Shown here: one piece after another, positions 1 to 8,075 of the stretch | Position numbering within the stretch: the first letter of the stretch is position 1 | Layout of the letters: each line of letters begins with the position of its first letter | NCBI RefSeq assembly: GCF_900102085.1 | Contig: NZ_FMVM01000012.1 | Location: 178,618 to 242,617 of the forward strand | DNA: 64,000 nucleotides | Reading direction: 5' to 3' | Source of the DNA: Paenibacillus polysaccharolyticus | Lineage (GTDB): Bacteria; Bacillota; Bacilli; Paenibacillales; Paenibacillaceae | The notes under the pieces: model-generated | Database searches by the model: none | What the model saw: the letters and a program-made list of their open reading frames with translations, nothing else | Told to the model about the DNA's origin: nothing | Translations under genes and position numbers: made by a program

Positions 1-1
1 T

Positions 2-556
2 AGCAAAACAGACACAGGCGCCATCGGTGCAGTGACGATCCGCAACAGTATCGCATACGGTAACGGAGCCACCGCTGATGGAACCTCCACCTCCAACAGT
101 GATGGTAACGGCTTCAAGCTAGGCGGCGAGAAAATTGCCGTGAATCACATTGTCGAGAACAATATTGCGTTTAATAACAAAAAGCATGGCTTTACCTATA
201 ACAGCAACCCGGGTTCGATTCAGATGAACAACAATACATCATGGAACAACGGACAAAGCAACTTTGCCTTTGACAAAGGTACCCACATCTTCATCAACAA
301 CTTGTCCTTCCAGGGCGGCGCCAGTGACAAAACCAGCGGAACCGATGTCAGCAGTACTAACGTCTGGTGGAAAAACAAAAAAAGCGTTAACGACAAAGGC
401 CTGCTCGCCAGCGCAGCCGACTTTGTCTCCCTCGTGCCTTCGGTAACCCGTGCCGCAGACGGCACCCCTGTATTGGGTAACTTCCTGAAGCTTGCAGGTG
501 GCAGTGACCTGATTGGGTCGGGAACGCCAGCGGGGAAGAATATTGGAGCGCGGTAG
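2..556 (+). CDS. Pectate lyase, PL9-like, C-terminal part (5' end outside window)
   Basis: This is the last ~184 codons of a gene that enters from the left; the frame is open from base 2 to TAG at 554-556. The protein is rich in Asn, Gly and Ser and has the short periodic strands of a right-handed parallel beta-helix. The stretch DGNGFKLGG followed by NNIAFNNKKHGF resembles family 9 pectate lyases (PelL/Pel9A), where the Lys of this motif is the catalytic base. Known enzymes of the family are secreted and cleave polygalacturonate by beta-elimination. The signal peptide would lie outside the window. A strong hairpin follows the stop. PL9 is assigned from motif memory; another beta-helix polysaccharide lyase remains possible. 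Confidence 0.8.
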   Translation, partial: SKTDTGAIGAVTIRNSIAYGNGATADGTSTSNSDGNGFKLGGEKIAVNHIVENNIAFNNKKHGFTYNSNPGSIQMNNNTSWNNGQSNFAFDKGTHIFINNLSFQGGASDKTSGTDVSSTNVWWKNKKSVNDKGLLASAADFVSLVPSVTRAADGTPVLGNFLKLAGGSDLIGSGTPAGKNIGAR

Positions 557-593
557 CTGTGGGTTGGTAAGATAAAAAAATAATTTACAAAGC

Positions 594-648
594 AAAATCC
601 CCTCCCCCATGCCAGCCTGATCGGTGGTAATGGAGAAGGGGATTTTTG
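594..648. terminator. Terminator after the pectate lyase gene
   Basis: The arms AAAATCCCCT (594-603) and AGGGGATTTT (637-646) form a perfect 10-bp stem ending in a T-run. The flanking A- and T-runs could let it work in both directions, serving the pectate lyase gene (+) and the small gene ending at 692 (-). Confidence 0.75.
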
Positions 649-691
649 AATTGCCGTGTATTGTCTACTGGCTCATAAGGTAGATAGATAC

Positions 692-973
692 TCACGGTTT
701 GGCTAAAACCTCAATCATCAGTCTGCATCCTGTACGAAAACCTTGCTCAAACGCCGCTTCCACGTACATGGATGTGGACTGTCCGATCAAGTCGATCAGT
801 TGCTCCAAGGCATCGTATTCTGTATCTGGGAGCCTTGTTTTGTAGTTTTGCATGATGTCCGATATTTGGCTGTTAATTTTATGATACTCGGTCTGTTCAG
901 GGTGAATCGACTCGTCCAACCGCAGGTTCCCGTGAAACAAATCTTCGATCAGGTTTGACATGTTATCCTTCAT
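692..973 (-). CDS. Small hypothetical protein (DUF6809-like)
   Basis: A 93-residue, acidic, helical protein with no signal peptide or membrane segment. The start ATG at 973 follows GAGGTGG with 7-bp spacing. The opening (NLIEDLFHGNLRLDES) and the C-terminal FEQGFRTGCRLMIEVL pattern resemble the small Bacillota proteins I remember as DUF6809, often found near phage or mobile genes; no function is known. It stands alone between two terminators. The family name is from memory. Confidence 0.65.
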   Translation of the reverse strand: MKDNMSNLIEDLFHGNLRLDESIHPEQTEYHKINSQISDIMQNYKTRLPDTEYDALEQLIDLIGQSTSMYVEAAFEQGFRTGCRLMIEVLAKP

Positions 974-1027
974 GCTATAGCCACCTCAGGAAGATTGTAA
1001 CTCATGGGAAGAGGTGAGATGGGAATT

Positions 1028-1055
1028 TAGCGGGAAACCCGCTAGTATTTTTTTC
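1028..1055 (+). terminator. Orphan plus-strand terminator
   Basis: TAGCGGG (1028-1034), loop AAA, CCCGCTA (1038-1044), then GTATTTTTTT. This is a textbook intrinsic terminator on the plus strand, but the nearest upstream plus gene ends at 556 and already has its own. It may be left over from a gene lost here. Confidence 0.7.
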
Positions 1056-1110
1056 TTTTTTTCAAAGAATCTAAAATGAAAGGTACGTGTGAATCAACAA
1101 TTAGCTATAC

Positions 1111-1260
1111 TCAATAGAAAAAAATGGGTTTATTCTCCTGTTTAACTTTGTCAAAAACTTCTTCCCACCTAGGGAACTAGTTCACTGGATTATGTGCGTG
1201 TCGCAGCAGGTACGGTGAGTTTTCCTTGGCTAATTTATTAGGTACTCTTTGAGTTGTCAT
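1111..1260 (-). pseudogene. 5' relic of a yyaL/DUF255 (thioredoxin-fold) gene
   Basis: Reading the minus strand from ATG at 1260 gives MTTQRVPNKLAKENSPYLLR, then HAHNPVN, a TAG stop, FPRWEEVFDKVKQENKPIFF and a stop. This matches the conserved N terminus of YyaL/DUF255 proteins, where NPVNWFPW is followed by E.F.KA..ENKPIFLSIG and a CHWC motif. The in-frame TAG replaces the Trp codon TGG. Only about 50 codons remain; the CHWC motif and the rest of a normally ~650-residue protein are missing. The relic abuts the AT-rich defence operon, so acquisition of that cassette may have removed the gene. The fragment is too short and broken to be functional. Confidence 0.75.
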
Positions 1261-1351
1261 GAGGCATCATCTCTTCGGTTGAATTTGGGCAGAGTATTAA
1301 TTAAGGTAAGATATTTAATTGAGGAGAAATCTCTCTCTAATTTAAAAATAC

Positions 1352-4300
1352 TCAGTATTGTAAAGGCCAATTTGCTTCATCATAAATATTTTTAATAGTA
1401 ATTTGTCCATCTATCAAAGCAGTAACCATTCTCCATTCATGAAGTTCTTTGTTAGCCACTTTTTCTAAATAAACATCCCAAATAATTGACATATTTTTTT
1501 CAACCAGTATCTTTTCAAGTGAATTTTTCTCAATTAACAAACCTGGGTTGTATCCTTCCAAAGCAACATCATAGCATATGATCTCATTATGACCATTGTA
1601 CCAGTACCCTTCCTTATGTTGGGATAACCCCAATTCATTTACTATAAATTCACTTGGCATTAAGAAGCTAACAGAGTCAATAATTGATCTATCGTATCCT
1701 TTTTCCCATCGATATTCAAAAGTAGTTGTTTTAACTTCCGAACTTATGTCAAGATGCTCTCCCGCTTCAGAACGATACTCCTTATATGCTGGATGCCAAT
1801 AAAATTCACTAGCAAAAATTTTATAATCTGATTCCCAGTGATTCTTGTAGGAATAATCGTGAACATTTTTACTCTCCGAATATTGGGTGGTTAGCTCTGT
1901 TGGTACTAACAATGCTGTAGTTTTGACAAACAACTCTTGCCTATTTTTATAATCTTCTTCATTTTTTTGTCGCAACCACTTAATATGAGAACTTAACAAT
2001 ATAAATTCTTTTCCATTCTGACTTGTGAAGAAAATATTATTGAGTTTAGGAATCTCTTTGAAATCATGCACCCATTTATCTAAATCAATTTCAGGGAGGT
2101 CATAAATATTTGAATAATAATTTTTGTTATTTTTGTTGGTCTGAGTAATTAATACAGTTGGATCAATGTCTCGTACAAATGGATTCCACGGTCCATTATA
2201 ATCCATTTTTTTATATTTTCTCTTGCACCTTATACTAGTTTCGCTCTGATTTTCTTGGTATAATTCTTCTTCACTTTCACTTTCTAAACTCTGTATAGGA
2301 AGGGATTCTAAAGATTTTATCCAGTCAATTATATCAAAATCATTCAAATCAAAATCATCATCACTTTCTTCATGCCAACCATAATCAATTTCACTCATTG
2401 AGTAATTATCTGTTAATTTAGCTAAAAGTTCATGAAAAGCAATCCATTGATATTTTTTCCCAATTCTCTCATTAGAATGCTCATGTCTATCCGAACTTCC
2501 AACTTCATGAAAATCATATTTCCCATGAATTTCAACATTATAACCAAGCTCGAATACTCTTTGAGTTGCAATGTTACTTAGCTCTTGAGGGTCAAAATGT
2601 TCTTCCCAATTCGAAACAGCACTTTGAAATATATAACGACCGAAATCCCCATAGGCTCCAGTACCTCTCCCGTATTCAGTTGTCATAGAGTCTAATATAT
2701 TCTTCTGAGCCCAATAATGATTTTTAAAGTCTTTTGATTCATAATCATAATCGTATTCATCTATTTCTTTAATAGTTGGTTTTTTGATATACCATTCACT
2801 CCTATAAGGAGGACTTGCCTTTTTGAGGTCAACATTAAGTTGTATCCCCGAATAAAGCGCATACTCTATAACACCCCTTGAATAGTCCCTGAGTAATATA
2901 TGTGGATAAATATATTCTTTGTCAAAGATAGTACTGTAAATATAATTACAAAGATCCTCAAGATCCATTTTTTTTTCAGTTCTTAAGGCACATCCATATG
3001 CAACCGCAAAAAGTCTTTCATATACATAAGGATCATTGACCTTCTCAAACATTCTTAATACATCAACAAGCACGTTTATTCTGTTTCTAAGCAAACAAAT
3101 CAATGCTTTTGTAGAATAATCTCTTAGTTTGCGATTTGGACTTACTAAGAACCAAGATATAGTCACAGCAGCCAATTTTACAGACTCATCAGAAATGTAG
3201 ATTCTATTTTCCTCTGTCCAAGCCCAATCAATTAATCTTTTTATAGCAGAATTACCTGAGAATCGAGGACTTATATATTGCGTCCATTCAGCATCTCGAT
3301 CAGCCAAGGAGAACTTCATCAGGTGTTCGTGTATCTTATAACCATTAAAAAAATGTTTAGGATTAGACGAAACTTGAAGAACTGTATCCCAAAAAGTTTC
3401 ATATGTCCCTCTTCTCCTCAAGACATGTTCATTAATATAAGGAATAATATTTTCATTTATAGTATTTGTTTTTCTCCACAATAGTCCATTCACGAATGCA
3501 TCAATCACTGGATAGTAAGATTTACAAAACGGAGCTATCTCGAAAAACTCCATTCCAATCTTTTCTGGAATTTGTATTGAAAATGCTTCAATAAGACCTT
3601 TATTTCTGTAACACGATGTTTCATCTTTTACTAATTCATTTAGATTCGGATTATCTCTAAAAGTTTCCATTGGATTTTCGATATTCAAATGTTTGTCAAG
3701 AAGAAAAGAAGCTGTAATGTGATCATCAAATCTTTCGTAAGCAAAATAAACACCATTAACATACTCATTAGAACTAACATAAAAGAGATTTAAAGTTAGT
3801 ATTCCTTCATTTATTAGTTCGTTTAAAAACTGCCTCCACTTCTCTGTATATTCTTTAACCTCACTACATACAATTTCATTTGCCTCTTCAAATCGTAGGT
3901 ATTGAGAATTCTTCTTCAATTTCTCAGCAATAATTGCCATTATGGCTTTTTGTACAAGATTGATATTATTCGAGTAGTCAAATCTATTAGGTTCACCTAA
4001 TCGATTATTAACACTTATAAGAAAAAAATTCAAAATTTTTGATATCCCTTCAAAACCATCTGGTATATAATTCAGGCCAGCTTTAAATAGTCCTTGACAA
4101 AATAATTTCAAAAACAAAGGGTTTTGAAATTCAGGATGGAGCAATGGTATGCTGGGTTGCTGAATATTGTAGTTGTCAAAAAACATCTTGGAAGCTTCAT
4201 ATTCAACATCCGTGAACCCATAATGAGTCACTCTCACTGCTTCTTTTTCTGTAATTAAATCTAGGGGGAGAATTGCTTTTTCATAGGATGTTCGAATACT

Positions 4301-5683
4301 TAAAACTAATCCAAGCCATTTATATTTACTGATTGTTCTTATGAAACCTTTTACATGATCTTTCCAGAAATATTTTCCGCGGCCTTCATTTATTGCGTCA
4401 ATGATAAATAATAACCTTACACCCATCGATTGAGCCTTCGAATTCAAGGCTCCAAGAAATTCTTCTTCATTCATATTCAATCGTAATTGATTATGTAATA
4501 TTTGCGTCCAAGGATTTTGATCATCTATAAAATGTTGACCCAGTAAAAGAATAACAGGGTTACCGTCCGCATTTCTTTTTGTTGCAACATCTGCCAAAAG
4601 ATGAGATTTCCCAATCCCCGCATCACCCTTTAAAATTAAAACTCCCGAATTAGCAATCAAAGCCGTAGGAGAATCCACAAAGTTTCGAAGCTGACCTATT
4701 GCAGTATGAACTTGCTTTAGATCATTAATTTCTGAACTAAATTTGTTATTTTCCGCATATCTATTTATTTCCTGTTTTTTTTCTCCTTTTTCTTTTAAAT
4801 TTATTTTTTCAAATTTTTCGATACACTCCCAAATCAAATTATCAATTTCATTACAAGTATCATTAATCATTTCTAAATCAATATCTTCCATCTCATCGAA
4901 GTTTATACCGTAGTAATAATCGTTCAATTTTGTATAAATTTGCATTATTTCATTCTTTAATTCAATCAGACTTTCTTCTCTTACCAAGCTTATAGCTTTT
5001 TTCATTCTTTTTTGAAATTCGTTGTATACTTCATCCATCTGATTATTGAACCCACTACCTCTGGCAACACCATCAAAAACTTTCGCAATCTCTAACTCAT
5101 AATTTAGTTCAGGAGTATATCTATGTCCCAAAGAATCTATATTTAGCTGTAATTTGTCACCAAACCACCGCTGAGAAAATTCTTCATCATTAAACCAAAA
5201 TCTAACTTTTCCAGCATGCTTTTCTTGAGATAATCTTGCTAATAGTTCAGAACTTCCCCAATATTCAAACTCAATATTCCTACTTTGAATTTTTGCAAAA
5301 TCACTCCATTCACTAATGTAGTCATTCCATTTATCCATGAACCATTTTTGATTGTCGATTCTTGGATCTTGTCTGTCTAATGGAATGCAGATATAGTATT
5401 TTGTTAGTTTTGGATGTTTCAAAAAAGCTGTTTTAAAAGATTTTTCTAGTTGTTTCCATTGGGAGTCTCCCATTGAATTAAAATACTTAGCTTGCCAACC
5501 ATACTCTTCCCCATTTTCTAATTTACAATATGATTCTACACCTCCATCAGGTGCACCTACCCTAGTAAACGAGACTTTCCTATAAATATCTTCTTCTCGC
5601 GCAAGTTGACATATCAATTCTTCAAAGGCATTATTTTGAGAATTACTAAAGCTTCTTATGTTTAGCCAATTAAACTGTGACAT
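1352..5683 (-). CDS. Avs-like STAND ATPase with N-terminal PD-(D/E)XK nuclease domain
   Basis: A 1443-residue protein; ATG follows GGAGG with 8-bp spacing. Residues ~1-165 resemble the Mrr/Cap4-type nuclease domain: D46 in APDGG and Q64-A-K66 in EYGWQAKYF form the D...QxK triad. After a charged helical linker, residues 349-362 hold a Walker A motif (GDAGIGKS) and 423-434 a Walker B with sensor-like acidic residues (LLFIIDAINEG). An Arg-bearing VLSIRTSYE and YFAYERFDDHITASFLL follow. The ~700-residue C-terminal part looks like a helical repeat sensor with an acidic stretch near 1100-1150. This is the layout of Avs antiviral STAND proteins, which bind a phage protein, oligomerise and activate the nuclease. 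Type 2, 3 or 4 cannot be told by eye. It is the last gene of a three-gene operon. The very AT-rich composition suggests transfer. Confidence 0.8.
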   Translation of the reverse strand: MSQFNWLNIRSFSNSQNNAFEELICQLAREEDIYRKVSFTRVGAPDGGVESYCKLENGEEYGWQAKYFNSMGDSQWKQLEKSFKTAFLKHPKLTKYYICIPLDRQDPRIDNQKWFMDKWNDYISEWSDFAKIQSRNIEFEYWGSSELLARLSQEKHAGKVRFWFNDEEFSQRWFGDKLQLNIDSLGHRYTPELNYELEIAKVFDGVARGSGFNNQMDEVYNEFQKRMKKAISLVREESLIELKNEIMQIYTKLNDYYYGINFDEMEDIDLEMINDTCNEIDNLIWECIEKFEKINLKEKGEKKQEINRYAENNKFSSEINDLKQVHTAIGQLRNFVDSPTALIANSGVLILKGDAGIGKSHLLADVATKRNADGNPVILLLGQHFIDDQNPWTQILHNQLRLNMNEEEFLGALNSKAQSMGVRLLFIIDAINEGRGKYFWKDHVKGFIRTISKYKWLGLVLSIRTSYEKAILPLDLITEKEAVRVTHYGFTDVEYEASKMFFDNYNIQQPSIPLLHPEFQNPLFLKLFCQGLFKAGLNYIPDGFEGISKILNFFLISVNNRLGEPNRFDYSNNINLVQKAIMAIIAEKLKKNSQYLRFEEANEIVCSEVKEYTEKWRQFLNELINEGILTLNLFYVSSNEYVNGVYFAYERFDDHITASFLLDKHLNIENPMETFRDNPNLNELVKDETSCYRNKGLIEAFSIQIPEKIGMEFFEIAPFCKSYYPVIDAFVNGLLWRKTNTINENIIPYINEHVLRRRGTYETFWDTVLQVSSNPKHFFNGYKIHEHLMKFSLADRDAEWTQYISPRFSGNSAIKRLIDWAWTEENRIYISDESVKLAAVTISWFLVSPNRKLRDYSTKALICLLRNRINVLVDVLRMFEKVNDPYVYERLFAVAYGCALRTEKKMDLEDLCNYIYSTIFDKEYIYPHILLRDYSRGVIEYALYSGIQLNVDLKKASPPYRSEWYIKKPTIKEIDEYDYDYESKDFKNHYWAQKNILDSMTTEYGRGTGAYGDFGRYIFQSAVSNWEEHFDPQELSNIATQRVFELGYNVEIHGKYDFHEVGSSDRHEHSNERIGKKYQWIAFHELLAKLTDNYSMSEIDYGWHEESDDDFDLNDFDIIDWIKSLESLPIQSLESESEEELYQENQSETSIRCKRKYKKMDYNGPWNPFVRDIDPTVLITQTNKNNKNYYSNIYDLPEIDLDKWVHDFKEIPKLNNIFFTSQNGKEFILLSSHIKWLRQKNEEDYKNRQELFVKTTALLVPTELTTQYSESKNVHDYSYKNHWESDYKIFASEFYWHPAYKEYRSEAGEHLDISSEVKTTTFEYRWEKGYDRSIIDSVSFLMPSEFIVNELGLSQHKEGYWYNGHNEIICYDVALEGYNPGLLIEKNSLEKILVEKNMSIIWDVYLEKVANKELHEWRMVTALIDGQITIKNIYDEANWPLQY

Positions 5684-5756
5684 TATACTACCTCCATCAT
5701 AGAGAATGATATATTAATCTTAATTTTCTGTATGACCAGTTTAGTCATCAGTTCTT

Positions 5757-6095
5757 TTATTTTATTTTCTTCATTGTATGTATATATTCTTGTGTTTCTT
5801 CTAAAATAAAAGATGGTTTTAATTTAGTAACTGGTATATTGAATATTAAAGCATATTCTAATTCGAGTTGGACCCAAATCGACTTATCTATATATTCAGT
5901 ATCTAATAATAAAAGATAGTCACTTGTACTTAGTTCATTAATAACATTTTCCTGCTTCTTAGAGCTATTTTTGTCTAGAAGTTCAATATATACATAAACA
6001 TTTGTAAATCTCTCTAACTTCTCTTTTATAAGTTCTAAATTTTTTATATTAATTTCACTACTCCTAGTTGTATAACTAACGAAAATTTTTCTCAC
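5757..6095 (-). CDS. Small TIR-like domain protein
   Basis: A longer reading from TTG at 6113 exists, but GTG at 6095 is preferred: it follows GAAAGGG with 7-bp spacing and overlaps the upstream stop by one base (TAGTG), so translation is probably coupled. The 112-residue product begins MRKIFVSYTTR, the strand-A box of TIR/TIR-like folds. It continues with YVYIELLD, SDYLLLLDT (strand D) and SIWVQLELEYAL, the position of the conserved W..E in TIR domains; the Glu there could be catalytic for NAD+ hydrolysis. At 112 residues it is shorter than a full TIR domain and seems to lack the last strand and helix. It sits between a membrane protein and an Avs-like ATPase. NADase activity is inference; a DUF1863-like or receiver-like fold is possible. 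Confidence 0.6.
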   Translation of the reverse strand: MRKIFVSYTTRSSEINIKNLELIKEKLERFTNVYVYIELLDKNSSKKQENVINELSTSDYLLLLDTEYIDKSIWVQLELEYALIFNIPVTKLKPSFILEETQEYIHTMKKIK

Positions 6096-6622
6096 TAAAA
6101 AAACCCTTTCCAATATAAAAGATGAAATATTATATTAAGAATTAGCATGATAAAATAAATTAAGTGCGAAGCATTGAATATTGATTTTACTTTGCTCACT
6201 TTTTTTACTCTGTTAGGCTCAATAGTAAAACCACTTTTTATATTTTCTTTAATGATTAATTCTCTTTCATTTCTTTTTGATATATTTATAAATCTATTAT
6301 CCATCAAACCTCTTAGCTTTTCTTGATAGTAATAAGTGTAGCTATCAATTAACCAAAAAGATAAAATAGAAAGATACATAATTATAACAATAGACCAATT
6401 CATAGTATCGTTGGATAATTTCAATATTGCAGGAATCAAAATACCGATAAATACTAAAAACATTTTTTTAATTTCTAAACTTTTCGTTGAAAAATTTAAA
6501 GTTGCATTATGTAGTTGATCAATAATTTTCCAATCAATTTCATCTTCTAGAGTTCTTTTGTATCTTAATCTATCCTCCTGTATACTATCATTTCGATTTT
6601 TGAAGTTATATTCCGTATTCAT
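6095..6622 (-). CDS. Small membrane protein of the defence operon (SLATT-like layout)
   Basis: A 175-residue protein; ATG follows AAAGGAGAA with 5-bp spacing. It has a ~50-residue charged cytoplasmic N terminus, a hairpin of two membrane helices (~54-69 and 75-93), an amphipathic charged region (95-147) and a third membrane helix (~150-170). Two membrane helices followed by a long helix recall SLATT-type pore-forming effectors found with nucleotide-signal defence systems, but no signature residues prove membership. It is the first gene of the operon and its stop overlaps the TIR-like start. A membrane effector or anchor for the TIR-like protein is the obvious hypothesis. I do not recognise a named family. 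Confidence 0.6.
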   Translation of the reverse strand: MNTEYNFKNRNDSIQEDRLRYKRTLEDEIDWKIIDQLHNATLNFSTKSLEIKKMFLVFIGILIPAILKLSNDTMNWSIVIIMYLSILSFWLIDSYTYYYQEKLRGLMDNRFINISKRNERELIIKENIKSGFTIEPNRVKKVSKVKSIFNASHLIYFIMLILNIIFHLLYWKGFF

Positions 6623-6919
6623 TCAAGTTCTCCTTTCATATATGTGTGCTTCCCACCAACCAATTCTCATGTTGCTAGAAACTTCTAATAAAAAAAAATA
6701 TCCCTTCCAATGGAAATTATTGTACATTATTTTCATCATACTAAATTTAACATACGTACAGTATAACTTAAAATACGTTTGTCTAATTAGGGAGTTTTAC
6801 AATCTGCCTACGTCCTATTTAAAGTAAAGTTTCGAAAAATATATTTTTTATTGGAGCACCAACTGCGAGAAAAGTTGTTTCAATAACAATATTCCTAACA
6901 AACTACATTCTTATTATAC
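6623..6919. other. AT-rich leader region upstream of the defence operon
   Basis: No convincing ORF. The stretch is extremely AT-rich and should hold the minus-strand promoter of the operon. TATGAT- and TACAAT-like hexamers are present at about 6737-6742 and 6719-6724 (minus strand), but no -35 with correct spacing stands out. Confidence 0.4.
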
Positions 6920-6952
6920 GACAGATTGTTAAACCAAGTGCGACAATCTGTC
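6920..6952. repeat. 10-bp perfect inverted repeat, 13-bp spacer
   Basis: GACAGATTGT (6920-6929) and ACAATCTGTC (6943-6952) are perfect inverted repeats. No T-run follows, so it is not a simple terminator. It lies at the border between the AT-rich defence operon and the toxin-island remnants. It could be an operator, a recombination site or a mobile-element end. Confidence 0.5.
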
Positions 6953-7049
6953 ATATGAATCCCGAGAGGGGCTATCACTGTAGCCAGCAATACTTTATTC
7001 AGCACTTTCATCAACTATCATTTCACCTTCTTTGTTTATTTTCTGTAAG

Positions 7050-7096
7050 AAAAAAAAGCTCTTTCCTTACAACATCCAGGTTGGAAAGAGCTTTCG
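7050..7096 (-). terminator. Minus-strand intrinsic terminator
   Basis: AAAGCTCTTTCC (7055-7066) pairs perfectly with GGAAAGAGCTTT (7083-7094). On the minus strand it ends in a run of eight Ts. It would stop transcripts coming from the immunity genes and relics to its right. Confidence 0.8.
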
Positions 7097-7159
7097 AAAG
7101 TAAATGTCTAGCCTGGTCGTTTATTGGTACACCTTGTTGTTAGAGGCGTAAGTCTTTCA

Positions 7160-7262
7160 CAAGGTGGCTTTCGGATTTTTATAACACTAATCGGGGTTAT
7201 ACGGTAATGTTTTTAGTGCTTGTATATCTTCCCAACTGTACAGCCAATACTTGGGCTATGAA
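7160..7262 (-). pseudogene. Relic of the C-terminal part of an immunity gene
   Basis: The minus strand reads YWLYSWEDIQALKTLPYNPD, stop, CYKNPKAT. The intact gene at 7551-8072 has DWVYSLEDIQKLKSLPYDPD followed by WCYQNPKD. The stop replaces the conserved Trp (TGG to TAG). This is a decayed second copy of that immunity gene, about 410 bp downstream of it. No start or N-terminal part is visible. Confidence 0.75.
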
Positions 7263-7325
7263 TACCATGGACGTATAAGATAAACGAACTTTCGTTGTTC
7301 CTCGCAAATGAATTATGATTCACAA

Positions 7326-7550
7326 TCAGTGAGTTAAGAATGTAAACCCAAACTTATCTAATAAATAATAAATCTCCTGTTTAGCTTCTGGGTGCTCCTC
7401 CACATACTTCTCAATTTTTAAATCATCAAATAGTTATAAAATTCATCATGCTCCATCACTGCCATAACATCTTCATCATATGCTGGCGGCTCTCCAATAA
7501 AACACACTTTCTGATCGCCAATGTACTCTCCCTCTTCTGGGCAACGTTAA
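7326..7550 (-). pseudogene. Frameshifted relic of another small (immunity-like) gene
   Basis: The minus strand encodes RCPEEGEYIGDQKVCFIGEP, PAYDEDVMAVMEHDEF and YNYLMI, then a stop. After a one-base shift it continues DLKIEKYVEEHPEAKQEIYY and LLDKFGFTFLTH, then TGA at 7326-7328. Codon use and the acidic composition look like a real protein broken by one frameshift and lacking its start. It is not obviously related to the neighbouring immunity gene. I do not recognise the family. Confidence 0.55.
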
Positions 7551-8072
7551 TCAATATTCTTTATTATTTTTATGATCATTCGAAAGTAAGTCTTTTGGAT
7601 TCTGATAACACCAATCCGGGTCATACGGTAAAGATTTCAGTTTTTGTATGTCCTCCAAGCTGTATACCCAATCATTGTCCGCTATCCAAAAATAATCATC
7701 AGGATTGAGCTTGAGATATTCATGGATAAAGTTAAGTATTAACTCTTGATTACCATAGATATCTTCAATATGCCCAACCTGGCATAGGGATTCACTAGTA
7801 TCTAAACCTAAATCTTCGTGATAATAAAATTCAGTACTCGAGCTACTTATGCTGTGAATATGGAAAATTAATGAGGATTCATTATCCCCTGTGAATGACT
7901 TACGGTTGATATTAAGCGTTGTATACAAAAACTCTCCTTCGTTTGTATACGTTTTGTTGTTATAGAAATAAAGAGCAGAGTCGGAATGAAAAGCTGCAAC
8001 AATAGTATCAGCCAAGAGTTGCTCTGGAGAATATTTATCTTTGTTCGTTAAAATAACAGCTGAAGTACCCAT
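7551..8072 (-). CDS. Probable immunity protein for the WXG-type toxin
   Basis: An acidic, cytosolic protein of 173 residues with no signal peptide. It starts 3 bp after the stop of the WXG100-type nuclease toxin gene, the usual place for a cognate immunity gene in type VII polymorphic toxin loci. The sequence is rich in Asp, Tyr and Trp. I do not recognise a named immunity family. A degraded copy of its C-terminal half lies at 7160-7262, showing turnover of immunity genes here. The immunity role is inferred from position and composition. Confidence 0.65.
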   Translation of the reverse strand: MGTSAVILTNKDKYSPEQLLADTIVAAFHSDSALYFYNNKTYTNEGEFLYTTLNINRKSFTGDNESSLIFHIHSISSSSTEFYYHEDLGLDTSESLCQVGHIEDIYGNQELILNFIHEYLKLNPDDYFWIADNDWVYSLEDIQKLKSLPYDPDWCYQNPKDLLSNDHKNNKEY

Positions 8073-8075
8073 ATT

